Shown piece after piece: positions 48,631 to 63,029 of a stretch of DNA of 64,000 nucleotides. Each line of letters begins with the position of its first letter. Position 1 is the first letter of the stretch. The notes under the pieces are model-generated. The model was not told the origin of the DNA and did no database searches. It was given only the letters and a program-made list of their open reading frames with translations. The position numbers were made by a program, and so were the translations under genes. This DNA comes from Seriola aureovittata (lineage: Eukaryota > Chordata > Actinopteri > Carangiformes > Carangidae), in assembly GCF_021018895.1 (NCBI RefSeq), contig NC_079373.1, positions 8,614,501-8,678,500 of the forward strand. The letters run 5' to 3'.

Positions 48631-51600
48631 TTTATTCAGAGGTAAAACAAAAGGTGGTAGCACCTGACATGTCAGTAATGATCCCTTATTACACAGGCAA
48701 ACTGTTTGTGTATACAACTATCACCACATTCCCACATCCCAGCAGTTAACTTGTAAGTACAATGTTCTTATTACAGAGACAAATAACTGCAAAAACTAGA
48801 AAAATAACACCCAAGTTGAAATGAAGCAGATTTATCCTTTATTATCTGTTATTTCCCATAAAGTTTTAGAGTGCAGATGAGATGACACAGGTAGCAGATG
48901 GCACTAGCAGTGCCACTGAATACCAGGCACGGTCTTATTCATGGTGGCCTGGGGAGACTTTGAAAGTGGCAAATAGTTTCCTTCACATTTAATATGCTCA
49001 TCCTAGCAGCAGAGGCAATTAACACCGGATAAGCACTATTTACATAATTCCAGACACACTCGTGATCACAACAAAGGCGTCATGTCCGACTTCCCCGTCC
49101 CTCCCCTCTCCAACTGGCTCTTTGTCTGTGAGGCTGTGGCACGGTCGCTGAGAGTGGAGGTCAGACGGTGGCACGTGGAGCTTTGACAGTGCAAATAATA
49201 AACTGGGAGGGTTTGAAAGGTCAGTCAGGACCCCTGCGGTTGGCCACTGATCTGCCTGTTAGCCATTAACTGGGAGCCAGCTTAGGTGGGGTGTCAAGGA
49301 AGGAAGGAAAGGAGGAAAAGGGCAAGGAAATAAAGAGAGGTGAGACAAGAATGGAAGGAGAAAATAAACATCTACGAGGTGTTTCCAGTTCTTGTCCACG
49401 GTACCTGCTGCAGAAAGCATTCATTTTGCACATAATGTGTGTGATTGCAGGTCTCTTGTGCCTGAGGCTGCCGTTTTTAAAGCTTTCCTCAGAGGCAAAT
49501 GGAGTAATTAGTGTCCCATCACAAATGTCAACCACCACAAAAGGACATGACAAGAGAGCGGACGGGTAAAATCAAGACTGCCTCAGCGAGCGGGTTTGGT
49601 CAATTCTGCCAACGTCAAAGTGAACAAAAGGACAGCGTAACAGATGATAGCCTGGGGCTGCGAGGACTGAACTCATTACAGCTTTCTTTGCAACATACTC
49701 ATCTTCAAATCTTAATTCAAACACTCAAAACGTTTCAGAGCAGGCGACGCTGAGTGGAGGTGTGGCAGGTAAATAACTGGTGTTCTTTTTGATGAAATGT
49801 CAGGTTTATGGAGACGCAGGATTACAAGGCCTCTCCGGTGCCCAATGAGTAAATATTGAGGTTACTGACTTCAGAGCGCTCCGCAAAGCTCAACACCTCA
49901 GGGATCAAGCTAACATACTGCAAATACTGACAACTCTGTGATTTCAGAGATTTCACAAAGAGCAGTTTTAGAAGTAGAGTAATTATGGTTATCTGGCAGC
50001 TGAATCAACAGTCAAGCAGTAAAAATCTCTAAATGTAGCTCTTACAAAGCGAAGACGACACGTTTGACTTCTCAGCGTGAAAGAGACGACAGCGCACAGA
50101 CCAGACGACGGATAAAAAAAAGAAAAAGCAGACAATCCCTAAAGTGCTACCAGCTGAAGGACACACAGCAGCAAATAAGATCAAAACTTCCAATGAAAAG
50201 CAGAGCTGTCCAATTAGGACAGCATTTACGATGAGACGGTGATGAAGTTGCTGATGATAATCTTATCCTTGTAAAGAGCAGAGGCACAATGCATGATTAA
50301 AAGGAAGGACATTATCTTAGAAGAGTGATCACAAGTGTAATCAATCTACTCCAAGGCTCCCCACGGTGGTGTTCGTGGCACAGCAAAAGTGCCAGCAAGC
50401 GGTTAGGCGAGTGGATGTATGTGGTTTTTCCTCTCATCCCACTCGAGTCTCACTCCTCCGTCAGGTCCCCGAGTCAATAAACAAAGGGAAGGGAGAGGAA
50501 ATTGGAAGCAATTCGGTGCTTCCCACTGTGACCTGATTACACAGTTGGAACAGTGGAAACATAAATGACACTCAGAAGAGCTACTGTATACTTAATGAAA
50601 AATACAGTACGTGTGTACATCAACGTGAGATACAGGGAAGGATCTGAAACCCTGACACTGACCTAGTTAATGCTTTGCAGAAAGATTAAGATTCAAATTA
50701 AAAAAAAGGGGTAGTTCTTGTTTTGTTGTATTTACCAAATCTTCGCTGGTTTATTGCTCTGATTGGCCGACAGATCCTTAGTTCCTCTTCACCACTGTTA
50801 CTTCATCATGATGCTAAGGTTTACAGCTTTTCTAAGGTTTGACATTAAACAGCTGGTTTACAGCTTAAAGATTTTGTCACATCTAAAAACAAATTTTAAA
50901 AAATGGTCGAACCTGGGCCGGACCAGTTCATTAGGTTTCCACTCTTGTTAGCGAACAGGACCTTAAAACACTGTGGCAAGCTTACGTCCCAAAGACAAGC
51001 ACAAGACAGTATTAACATCAATTAAGTGTCGTTAGCGCGCTACAGGACAACTGCAGTCTATACATTTCCAATGACACAGGAGAATACTTCATACAAAGCA
51101 AAGACCAGCGAGACCCTACGTTGCTGTCTATCAGCAGGGATTAGGTAACCTCTAATAGAAACTACAACGGTGTCAGCCGGTCTGCTCTGAGTGTAATGAA
51201 ACACCTGTCAAAACATGTTTATATGACCTGAAGCTTTGCACAGTAAATGAGCTGTAACATTACCGTGCTCTTGATGGAGAATACATTAATGAAAAAGTAG
51301 TCCACCTGGCAATCATAATGTATGCAAAAAACAAGCAAACAAACCAATCTTGATTAAGAACACCTGGTGCTGCTGTTGTTTGAAGAGCGCATCCAGGAAT
51401 GAATGGAATGATTTACAGGCAAAACGCAGCAAACTTCCTGATTAATGATTCTTTCTTCTATTGTAAGTTTCTCCCAAAAAAAAAAAAAGAAAGAAAAAAA
51501 TGTGTTGATGAACATATTGAGCTGGTGGAGGCACTCCAGAGCTGCGCTTATTAGCTGGCACTTCAGAAATATTTTGACATTACAAGGAGTACACAGATGA

Positions 51601-52322
51601 TGCATCCCCTGATTGGGAAAAAACGGATGGGAGACTGAGGGGAGGCTGGTAATGTGGTAATGGTATGCGTGTGAGGTGGTGGTGGTGATGGTTGGGGCAG
51701 GGGGGTCTTCACACTGTCATGGGAACCATAAGTAGGCCACGTATGTGACGACTGTGCTGCATGTTTGGTGTCCCCGGTTTCATAAGGCTGGGCTCCTCTG
51801 GCTAATGGATGTAATAAAGGATTGTTCATGCCAGCGTCCGCTCATTTATTCTCATTCCTGAGAGTGCGAGGGGACCGCTGCAGCAATCAGCCTCTGCTCA
51901 CTGGTTAATTCCAAGGCAGATTTATAGTCTGACTGTGTAACGGATGCTCCATGTGCACACGCATGTGGCTGAAGTATGCACACACACACCCTACCTGCAT
52001 ACAAAGTCAGTTTTTTTTTTTTTTTTTAACAAGGCTTTATCACTATAACTGTGAGGCCAAGATTAAAATTTAATTGGCTATTAAGTGCAATCACAGCCAT
52101 GGTTTGGATCCCATTGAAGGTTATACCCAGATCCCACACCTGGACCAAACAGGCTGCAGAGGGGTTGTCATCTGTCCTGGCTCGGAAACAGGAACAGGTC
52201 ACTTGTGGCTGTGGTGGAGAGGAGAGACACTCCTGCCAGACAGAAATGACAGCTGCTCTGCCTCCCCAGCACAGATTACGTGGTATGAGGGGTAATGAAG
52301 CCAGGAGAAGGATGTGAACGCT

Positions 52323-52345
52323 GGAGGAGGAGGAGGAGGAGGAGG
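52323..52345. repeat. (GGA)n trinucleotide tract
   Basis: About seven and a half GGA units. Confidence 0.95.
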
Positions 52346-53333
52346 ACAGCATGATGTCCAAAACCTCACTTTTCCACCATAGGAACTTTATGAATGGTAT
52401 CATGTAACCATCTTTGTGGGCTCTGCTTTTATTTCCATTGTTCTATTGTTCTCTGCAGACTTTGGCTAGACGCTGCTAGAATTCAATTCTGGCGCTACTT
52501 TGAAATTCATACTCTGTCAAACTTCCAGATATGTTTAGGCGCCGCTAGCGTTGCTTTTCATCATAACCGACTGAGCAAAGGTGTGAACTTCTACCGCGTC
52601 TGCAACAGCAAGTGTTATTTTATCAAGAGAAGCACCTGGAATATGGACAACAAATGACAACCAAGTCATAATAAGCATTTGGGAAAAGAGGTGTGATGGA
52701 ATCAGATCACTTGAACTACATGAGAAAACAATGCTGGAAAAAGATTAATAACATTAAACAAGATTATAGAAAATTCAAGGACCACAACATGTGCAGCAGA
52801 CAAAGTCTAAAAAGCAACAAAGCCACTTTAAGCACTGGAGGCTGTTTTTGGCTGCTGACAGATTTGATTCAACATTCAGGTCACAGGTTTCTCCATTAAC
52901 TGGTAAATGTCTCCCCCCTCTTCCCTATTGTCTATTCTCCTTATTTTTCTCCCACCACGAACAGATGCCTAATTGTGGCACAGCCCTGCCAAGTGTAAGG
53001 CGCAAGGACACTGAAGCTATTAGTCATGAGAAGGTGGTGGTGCGGCATCCTCTGACACCATCACGCTCGCTGCAGACACCAGCTCCAAAACTAGACACCA
53101 CAAGCAGTGGAAGGCTGAGACTGAGAAGTCAGGCACCACAGCGGGGTACGGCACACCACTTTAGCTGAAGTGGAAGTTCTTCTTTTGTTCTCGCCTGCCG
53201 GACGGTGTGTCGAGTTGGCGAGCGATTAGGTTCATTTATACCATGGCAGCCACTTGGCAAGGATCGTCACTCCATGTGGAGCCAATGTAACACTAGAATG
53301 AGACCAAATGGCTCTCTCAATTGGAAGGCAGAG

Positions 53334-53367
53334 GCGGGGTGGGGTGGGGTGGTGGGGGTGGGGGGGT
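53334..53367. repeat. G-rich tract able to form a G-quadruplex
   Basis: Successive runs of four or more G separated by single T or GGT on the plus strand, which is antisense to pdzrn4. Confidence 0.85.
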
Positions 53368-55346
53368 ATTGGCGGAGGGCATCTGCTCAACATTTACCTA
53401 GTGTTTTATAATTAGATGAGCTCAACTGCTTGGGAGCAAAGCGTCTGTTCCACTGTGATTTTCTGATAACAATTCCATGACTTGGAAACAGGCGCAGGAG
53501 GCCTGTGGATGGAGACAATTAGTGAAGATAATAAAATATGAACCATATTGCAGATGAAAACGAAATCTGTGTTCAAAACATACAAACTGGCGGCGGGCTG
53601 GAAGTTGGTCATGACAAATGCTAATTGGTCCCAAGCAGCAGCAGGGCAACCTGTTAAAGCCTGCGCACATCTGGCACTTTGGGGTTTCCCTCTCTCACTG
53701 TTTGACACATTACATTTTCTGCAGCAACATTTAGCGCAGGAGGAGAACAGCTCAGTGGGCACAGAAATAGGGTCCATGTGAAGACAGTAGGATCCTCAGC
53801 ACAGAGCCCCCCCCCCCCAAACTGGTTAAGTGCCTTGTCACAAAAGATGTACGTTTAGGCTCAGCAGATAGTTTGACTTGTCATTGCAGAAAAACACAGA
53901 TCTAACCATTAACATTCATTTATGATGGCTCCATTTAATTTAGGTTTGCACTTGAATTGAAAACAAATATGTATGATGTCTACAAAGATGCACTGGTAAC
54001 AATTTTGCCTCCTTGGCAACACGAAACGACCCATAGTGATCGGCTTTATTGTCGAGTTTTTCTAAAACTGCTCCCTTTATATTAAGGCGTGGTTACGATT
54101 ACACTCTCTACACACACTAAAAAGACTTGGCTTATGTCAGGGGAAGATGGCTGTCATGGTTAAAAAATGCTGATTGTTGATAGGAGACGAAATGTAAAAG
54201 TCAAAGTGAAATACTGTGCGTTTCACAGTTACAAAGAGCTGAACTATTTATTTCTTCACCTTCTTCACATTTCTTTTTGTGCATGGCTTAAATAAACAAG
54301 ATAAAATGTGTAACCTAAAGGTCTGTGGCTTTTAAGTAGAGAGTGGTATCTTACCTCTAATCTAATGTTTTTGGCAAAATGTGAAACTGTACTTATTATG
54401 ATACTTTATGAAGGACAGTGCAGCTGATTTGCTGGACAGGGGAGCTTGTGTTACAGCTAACTAATGGAAACCAGCATACAGTCTGGCTTTCTTTCAGCTA
54501 ATGGTTTTTAGGACATACCAATTAATATATTAAACAGAGGAAGTGACTGTAATTGACTTGCAAATGAACCTACCTGTTCAACCAACAGATACAGTATTAA
54601 TAAATACACTGCTTTTGCAAGTTTGCTAAGACATGCTACCGCCAGGATTTGTAAAACTCCTCTTCCTCTCCAACGTTTCTAAATTTAAAGTCACCTTAAG
54701 CGTCTTACTCTAAGACCCGGGTACAATCCATGTGTTACAATCATACAGATGGTTGGCTGTCACAATGCATCCCAGGTTCGTTCAATAAAATGGCTGAACA
54801 TGAACGCCAGTCCCACTGCTGGCTTTGATTTACAGCCCAAGCGACCTGCATTCTGAGAATAAATTCCAGCTTTATCCCAGACACCACTGTGTATTAATAT
54901 TAAACATTTATATAGCCTGCTTTCAGTACAAATATATTTTTGTTTTTTTGATCGCTTTCAGTAAATCACATCTGTATTCAATGAGGTTTCATGTATGAAA
55001 CAAAAGGACTTCTCCACTGCTGCAGGCTTCAGCCTTGAGTGGCCATTTTCAGGCATGAGACGAGCCTATATATTTTAGATTCACCTGGGGCCGTCACTGA
55101 GGTGTGGGCTGCAGACTTGTCAGACAAAGACAGAAAGGAAAATGGAACTCCCTCAGTTGTGTGACTGCCAAATTCAGTCCTGCACAAAGAACAAGTAAGT
55201 GTGATAGATTTTCCCCAAGCAACTGGGATATTTCCAGACTCTGTGTTTCCTGAAATACACCCCCCACCCCCCACCCCTAAAGAAAAAGAGCAGGGAAATC
55301 TAGTGGAGAGCGGAAAAAGCATGATATGATGTTTTGCTGCGCAAAG

Positions 55347-55370
55347 ACACACACACACACACACACACAC
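55347..55370. repeat. (CA)n microsatellite
   Basis: About 12 uninterrupted CA units. Confidence 0.95.
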
Positions 55371-56343
55371 TTGCATAAGCCTATACAGACCATACAGACA
55401 CTTGAACACACAGAGGTGTCAAGTGGGAGCTAACTCCTTGCTCTATGTCCTGTTTTTTTTTTTTTTTTTATAAACACTAGTCTGTCAGTTCCCTGATGAA
55501 TAGCAGCCCTCCGGTGGAGGAGGTTGCCCATCCTCATCCCACCCCCCCACCCCCTTTTCTGTCTATCTCAAAACATATTCTGCTATTGATTAATTCTCAA
55601 ACAGTCTAAAAAGCACTCAGTGTCTAAAAACAGACATTCCTGTATTGATTACTTGTGTGCTATTCCCTCAGGCTGCTTCAATTCTGAGGCACGCCTCTGA
55701 GGAAAACACTGTTTTCAGATCAAATTCACTTTGTTTAACTGTTACTATGATAAAAATGGTGGCAATTTCAAGTCAATATCAGACCTTTTATGCATATAAC
55801 ATATATATAACATATGTCACAAAGCTTGTTTATGGTTGAATAAAGCATCATTTGCTGCTGAGCTGAAGCTTTGAGGATTCAGTGTGCTCTTCTGGCACTG
55901 AACAGTCACTGTCTGTTACTTATTTTTTTTATTTTTTCACAAGCGCATCGCAGCACGTCTGTGTGATGACGGCAGCCACTCCCACTTCACATTTGACAAG
56001 CGATGGAGAGAAACTGACATGGACCGATGACACTCAAGAGCTGGTGATGAGCCAGTGACACTAATGGACTACCACTCAGCGTTCCCCTGACATTATCCGG
56101 TCTCTGTCGCTCTCTCTCTCTCTCACACACACCATTCACCCCACAGGACAGTCAGACTGACGAAGAGTCTGCACATCCACTGAGATCCATATAAAGTTTA
56201 TCTGCAGTTAGACTTTTGCAAATTGAAAGCCATAGTTGTGATTCTTTTAAAGTTCCCCTTCAGACATGTTTTTAACTATGTAAAATTATTCTGCTATGAT
56301 TAATATTTTTGTTTTAGAATGGTTTTCCATCATAAAAAGTGAC

Positions 56344-56365
56344 AAAAAAAAAAAAAAAAAAAAAA
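56344..56365. repeat. Poly-A run (22 bp)
   Basis: Homopolymer of A in the upstream intron, without a recognisable retroposon body next to it. Confidence 0.95.
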
Positions 56366-56857
56366 CTAGGAGTGGAAGCACATCTATTCTTAATTCCTCA
56401 TTGACAAATCTGGATCAGGCCTTGTGCCCTGCCCAGCATCGCTGCTTGCACTAGGTTGACGGGTGACAGAACATTGCATATCAAGACCCAGACTCAGATG
56501 AGGAGTCTGTTGTGACCAAAATCTGCGACTAGCATACCAGAGAGGTTAACATAGTTAGCATCTTTTATTTGTTTCTCTTGTTTGTTAGCTTAGCTCCTCC
56601 TGTTCCCACAAGTTGACAGGATTGGTTCCTTAGGTATTTGACATATGAATCCCTGGCTGTTTTAATGAGACTAAGGTTGACATACTCAGTCATGGTGTTG
56701 ACTGTTTATTTCATTTATGATATGTCTTGTATTATATAAAAACATTATATGGACATGTAAGCAAGGTTAGAAACTTGATTTTCATCAGAGGGGGTCTTAT
56801 ACATGTCAAAAAAGTCTTTGAGTTCAAGTGCATCGCAGTAAAGTATAATTGTCAGCT

Positions 56858-57340
56858 TGTACATCCATCCATTCTCCACTGCTTCCAGGTCTGGGTCGTG
56901 GTGGCGAGACATGCCTCTCTGCAGTCCCATCCTGTAGCTCTTTCTGACAGAACTTGAGTTGTTCCCAAGCCAGACAGGGTATAAAAAAAAACCTTCAGCA
57001 TGTACTGGGGCTGGTCGCTTTCTCCACCCAGATGGACGTGCCTGGAATACTTCCAGTGCAACAGCTTTTCGGGTGGGCTTCCAGGTGAGATGCTTGAACC
57101 GCCATAACTGATTCCTTTAAATGCAAGTGATCCGGGGGTCTTTTCCAAGCTGTCTTTGTATATCCAAGTTCCTTACCCAGTCACTAAGAAGGAGCCAAAC
57201 CACCCACAGAGGAATCGAGTGGAATTGAGAGTTTCACCTTTAAACTGAGTTTCCTCTTCACCTCAACAGTCCAGTGCAAAACCTCCATCATGACATCATA
57301 CACTCACTTGTGAACAGACCCGACAATTCTCTTCACTTGG
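56858..57340 (-). mobile_element. Decayed RTE-like LINE, C-terminal coding part
   Basis: Plus-strand landmarks: GGTCGTGGTGGCGAGACATG, TTGAGTTGTTCCCAAGCCAG, GATGGACGTGCCTGGAATAC, GGCTTCCAGGTGAGATGCTT, AATTGAGAGTTTCACC, CCTCTTCACCTCAACAGTCC and CACTCACTTGTGAACAGACC. In this order they are the antisense of the last part of a very common fish LINE open reading frame, recalled from memory. The minus strand is therefore the element's sense strand. Numerous indels and stops; not functional. RTE is my best clade guess. Confidence 0.75.
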
Positions 57341-60300
57341 TAAAGAATGTTCATTATGAACTGCTATCTTCTCACAGTGGAGGGTATATTGGTCCAACTG
57401 AAAGGCCACACTAAGAACAAATCAAACTTTGAATGGGCCACGATGGCCTTTGATTGGAGCTCCCAGGAGGGGGTGGGCCTTCAACTGTGGGTCCTGGTCA
57501 GTTTTGACCCGAAGATTTTAAAAAATAACACCACAGTGTGGCTTCATTCGTCTGTCAAAAAAATGTTAACCACTAATGATGAGATAAATACATCTGACAA
57601 AAGTCAATTAATTATTCTGGCAGGTATTAACCTGTTCATGAAATTGCATCCCAAATTGTAAATTTGGATTTACACAAAAATGCACGAAGTTACAATACCT
57701 TGTTGGAAAAGCAAGACATTTCCAAGCTTTTACCAACTCAATCTCTGAATGTAACTTTGTGTTTCTGCAGAACAGGGAGCTGAATAAGGCAGGTGGCCCC
57801 CTCCTCAGTGTGTCAGTCTGCCTGCGAGTGTTGAGGCTGTGAGGAAGGAGGCCTGACTGTGAGAGGATCTGGGTTGTGTAGGAGGTGCTGGGTTGACTGC
57901 AGTGCTGCGGGGGAGAAAGCGCGGTCACCATTCCAACCTCACAAAGATCGCATCTACTTCCTACTGTGAACTTCTGCTAGCTGCTGTTTCACAACAATGT
58001 GTTGTGTTGCAAAAATATTTTTCCATTCTCTCACATACTCGTTCTGATACAGGAAAAAAGAAGAGGTGTGCTTGAATTTGAAAATGGCACTTTCGTTTTT
58101 CTATCTGCTGCAACAAATGTGATTTCTCACATGGAGATTGGCATTGAACAAGCTCTTCCGCAAGAAACAGTTCTTGCGAAATCAATTGACCCATAACCCG
58201 CTCACTTGAAATTCTAATGCGACTGGACTTTTAAATAGACTGTGCAATCCAATTAAATTACATTTACTGTGAGGTGTCAACTGAAACTCACCCTACATTG
58301 ATGAGGCATTGATTTCACTCATGGAGTTTTTTTAAAAAGCCATTGTGAATCTCTCATTGCAAATGCAGCTCATTAAAAGCAAAGGCCTTTGAAACTGTGT
58401 CAGTGTGTCAGTGTGACAGCGGCAGCAACAACAAAGCCACAGCTCCGCTCGCCAAAGTGGACTTAAACACTTAGCAGCATCGCAATCTGGAAATAGAAAA
58501 CCCAAGCTTTATTGAAAAGAAAAAGAAACACAGCTAAAGGCTTGGTGTCTTGCCACAGCACTATGGCTATTAATACCTGATGCGAGTGTTTTCAGTCTAC
58601 TCTGGATTTGAGCCCTCAGGAATGAATGTCAGATAGTGGCTGTAACTGCAGCGGCCGCATTCATGGAGTCTCTTATCGCTTTCCTCCCCAGGGCCTGGCC
58701 ATGCGAACTGTGGCGCAGGGAGGTGTGAGTGTGTGTCACGCTCCCCATCAAACGGCTGTCAGGCCAGGCTTATTATGGGAGCTGCAGGGGGTGGCCGCTG
58801 ACCTGTGGAGTGACGCCCAGCATGGCTGCCTTACCCGGGGGGGCTTTGTGTCACCCTGACACCCACCCTCCCCTCCTTCCCTCCCTCCCCTCCAAACACA
58901 CACACATACTGATCTCCTGACCTATGCCGGCATCATTCATCCTCTCACACAGGCGCGTATAGTAAGTATTTGTGCACACTGCACACACACACTCACGCCG
59001 ACACACACACCTGTCACAGACAATCCACACCTTCTGAGGACTCGAGCAGAGGTTAAAGTATAAAAGTGAGAGCGACGTGAGAGAAGGAGAGTGGGAGAGT
59101 AAAAGACAGACAAAGAGTGAAAAGGGGCCGTCACTGAAAGCATCTTCCACAAGACCTCTGGGCTTTGTCACCTGTTTTTATCAGCTATGGATCACGCAGG
59201 CAGCTCCTGCCCTGACACCATCCTATTTCTCCAAATGTCAGCGGCGATGTTGGAGCTGATACCTTACGGCTGAGAGGGGGGAACTGGACGCTGAACACAT
59301 TGTGTGGTACTGATAAGAAGAAGCTTGTGCATTTCTGTCAGGTCCTCTCTCATTTCACCAGCAGCGAAAAAGAGGAGCCTGTTTTTGTCAACATCCAGCA
59401 GCAGCAATGAAAAACACCCACAGAGACGCACATCTCTACATCTCTGGTTCACGAATAAATGAAGACAATGTTTATTGTCACCGTCACTTTGAGAAGTGAG
59501 AAGTAGGATTTCTTTTTGTTCATCTTTCCAGTTTGTTTGAGGATGCTAGGACTTCGATGTAATTCAATATTTGCAATATTAGATTTTCAGTAACATCATA
59601 TTGTGATTACATGAACATATATTCTCATTCTACAAAATGTTGTCCAAATTAATCAAAAGCTACATTTTGACAAGCGTTTCTGAAGCTCACGCACAGCTGA
59701 TCTTCCTGCTGCAGTCTGAAATTAAACTAAGGATCAGTACGTGAGGCCAAGCAAACATAGAAGAACATCACTGAGTTATTGATCACTGAGATAGAATTGA
59801 CCAATCATGAGGTGTAGCTTAGCTTCGTACATCTCTCTGGGGGTTGCTTCAGTGAAGTGAAGCTTCATTTAATGTAGGGTAACTGGTAGCTTAGCTCACT
59901 ACACTTTCCAAGCAGCTGCTTACTGATTGGTTGCCGAATGTCAAGAGGGAGGGGTTTTATCGAATATGAGCCTGTCGGAGGCTGAGAGAGAAGAGAAAAA
60001 TAAATGCAAGAAAGTCAGCAAGCTCCAGAGAGAAAAGAAACACTTTTGGGACACTGGCTAAAAAAATTAATAACCACTTTCAACTATCAAGTGTCAACAA
60101 CTGTCATAGTATTACATTTTAATTCATGGATTGTTAAATTTTAATTAATTTTTTTCCCCATCAGAGCCCAGACCCTCCACAAATCACTGAGACGAACAGC
60201 AAATACAGAAATCTCCCATCTGACATGACCAGTTCTAGCTTCACATAGGATCACATCAGTCGATACAAGCTGTCTGGGAAAAATAAGTTTTCAAGGCCTT

Positions 60301-60626
60301 TGAATTGTAGAGGTCCATTATTTTTGCATAATTGTTATGGCTGTTACATATATAGAATATTTTTCTATCTGAAATCCCTTCCTTCCTTCCTCCTTTCCTT
60401 CCCAGCATAAAATTCCCCACTAACTGGGGGGAGAGGGGAAGATGTGTTCTCATGAATGCCAGTAAATTAATGAGGGCCCTCCTGTCTGCTTAAACACAGA
60501 TAATCAGCTAAGAGGCACCCTGGATGCAGATGCACAGCCCCCTGTGTGTATCCCATAGTTCTTTGTTTTCACCAGTGTTTGTAGTGAAAAGCACAAGCTG
60601 TCAGGACTGTTTGCACTCTACACATG

Positions 60627-60628
<2 letters not shown>

Positions 60629-60660
<32 letters not shown>
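60629..60660. repeat. (AC)n microsatellite, 16 units
   Basis: Pure dinucleotide run; further shorter CA runs follow at 60724-60737 and 60839-60848. Confidence 0.97.
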
Positions 60661-60664
<4 letters not shown>

Positions 60665-60868
60665 ATAGCAAAAACAGTCCAAAGTATCCCATAAAAGCCA
60701 CCACATACACACATTAACATACAACACACACACACACCCTCATGCATATTTGCAGCAATCAGGCACAGATGCAAACTAATTTAGACAATGACACAAATAA
60801 TTCTGTGCACACACGCATATTTCCATAAACAGTCATGCACACACACACCAGAGTTGCATGTGTGTAAA

Positions 60869-60888
60869 GGGGGGGGGGGGGGGGGGGG
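60869..60888. repeat. Poly-G run (20 bp)
   Basis: Uninterrupted G homopolymer; length probably unreliable. Confidence 0.96.
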
Positions 60889-61104
60889 AGCTGCTTTTAA
60901 ATGCATAATGTCATGTTCTGAGTTACACTTAGGGCAGCAAGTCATGGCTAATAACAATAGGGCCAGGAAAATATGCCTCCTTTGTCCTTAGTTTACTTGC
61001 AGAGATATGATAACAAATAAAAAGACTAGGACAGAAAGCATTTCATATCCCCCAAGCCACAATAACATGCCGTTTCCCAGCTCTTCACATACACTCACTC
61101 TCTC

Positions 61105-61131
61105 ACTCTCTCTCTCTCTCTCACACACACA

Positions 61132-61171
<40 letters not shown>
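61105..61171. repeat. Compound (CT)n-(CA)n microsatellite
   Basis: A CT run changes to CA at about 61122, with one CACT interruption. Confidence 0.96.
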
Positions 61172-61172
<1 letters not shown>

Positions 61173-61843
61173 CAACTGAGTCATCTTACACAGGGTTCAA
61201 TTCATTTAATAGACGCTCAGGTTCACTGGGGATTGGCAGATACTCAGGCATGTAGTTCATTTTCTCCGACGTTCCTCCAAGTCTGATTGAAGTTGACGGC
61301 CTTTGATCTCGACGAGCATGTGAAAGTAAAACATGCACCAAGACAAGGCTCAGTATTACTCATGGATGACACCACGCTGATGTCATCCTCATTCACCAAA
61401 GTGAGACTCACCCACAGTGAGATTACTTTTATCCCAATGAATTAATGAGGTGATGGAAATGAAAAAAAAAAAAAAAAAAGGGAAGGTGAACAAGTATAAT
61501 GACCTTCAGGACTTTGTTTGCTTCCATAATTGGTTTCTTGTTGTTCCTCTGCACGTACATTAGACGATAACTTCCTATCACAGCCCTCGCCTCAGAACAG
61601 CAAACAGCCAAACAAGCACTTCCACATCTGACACCCAGCAGTGAGATGTAGAGAAATTTGTTCTGTGATGAACAAGCTTTGGTTCCTTAGGGAAAATGGT
61701 ATGTCATGGTTTGTTTGTGCGGCTCCTCCTTGGCAATAGCTGAGATGAAAGAAATTGGTACAGACGGAAGCACATACGGGAGATAAAGCTAATTTTGAAG
61801 AGCTATGTTCACACTGCGTTGGAAAGGTGTAAAGGAAACGAGT

Positions 61844-61875
61844 AGGGGGGTGGGGGGGACGGGAGGGGTGGGGGG
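61844..61875. repeat. G-rich tract with quadruplex potential
   Basis: Four or more runs of at least four G, separated by T, AC and A. Confidence 0.8.
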
Positions 61876-63029
61876 ATTGATATGTGGCTGAAAAGGTCAG
61901 CTGGGTTCTTACTGAGATAAGAAACAGATGAAAAGGAAAAGGTCAATTCATCAGCTCCCTCTTAAATCCCCTCTTCTCCTTCATGGTGAGATTTAGTGAA
62001 CTGGCTGATAAAACCCATTGACTTCATGTCTTGTGGCAAATGTGGCATCATTTGTATCTGTGGAGAACAGCGCACATCTCCGGGCCAAAATGTGTGATCT
62101 GATCTTTTACTTCCTTCTTCATTTCCCTTTATCTAAAACAACTTTGCATTTAAAAACAAACTACTGCAATCCATTATAGAGAAGCAGTCAAGTGATTGAA
62201 TGTGGGATTCACACAAAATTAGACTATGAAATCTCCAATTATACAGTCAGCTAATGGCAGTTATGCAACCCACTCTGTGTGTTGAGACTATGGGAATAGC
62301 ATTAGATTAGGAGATGAGAGCTATAGAGTAAGGAGGTGTATACAGCTCCTTTTGTAAACTAACAAACTCAGATCTGAATTTCAGCCGCTGGAAACCCAGA
62401 GGCAGACGGAGACAGACAGTGGCAAAGCTCACAGACATCCATTTGTGTCGTAATCAAACACGGTTGGCTGACAGATCGGGCATCTGCTTAGAAGCTTGTA
62501 GGATGAAGCACAGAAAGAGCATTGGAAATGATGATGGGAATGGGGCTGACTCAGAAATATAGTTCTTTATATTACCATGGCACAAAAAGAATTTGTGAGT
62601 GTGTGCATTTGTCCATCTGTCTGTCCATGTACATAATGAGAGCTTCAGAAATCTAGACTTTTATATTGCTTGAAAAAATACGGTGCAGAAAACCCAGATT
62701 ATATTTCATACTAATCTTTCCCGGGTAGACACAAGATCAATCAAGCAGCGCGTTTTTTTTCCTCTCCTCCCCCCTCTTTCCTTCACTGCTATCAATTTTA
62801 ATGGTTGAGGGACATCCTTCAAAAGAACATAATGGGACAAGAAGATGGATGAGAACATTTGTAGACAACTGTCTGGACGCAGTGCTGAAGAGGTGGTGGG
62901 GGGGGTGAGAGTAAGGTTCAGCAGCCTTAATGTACCATCAAAGCCATCACATGCGCATGAATACTTATAGAACATCTAAGTGGGAGGTCTGCTGGTTCCA
63001 GAAGTATTTCCTCCAATGTAAATTTCTAC

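Noticed and set aside
52026..52403. 125-codon minus-strand frame
   Set aside because: Poly-Ser from a GGA tract plus unrelated text; no splice sites in phase with pdzrn4 and no PDZ, RING or TRAF features.
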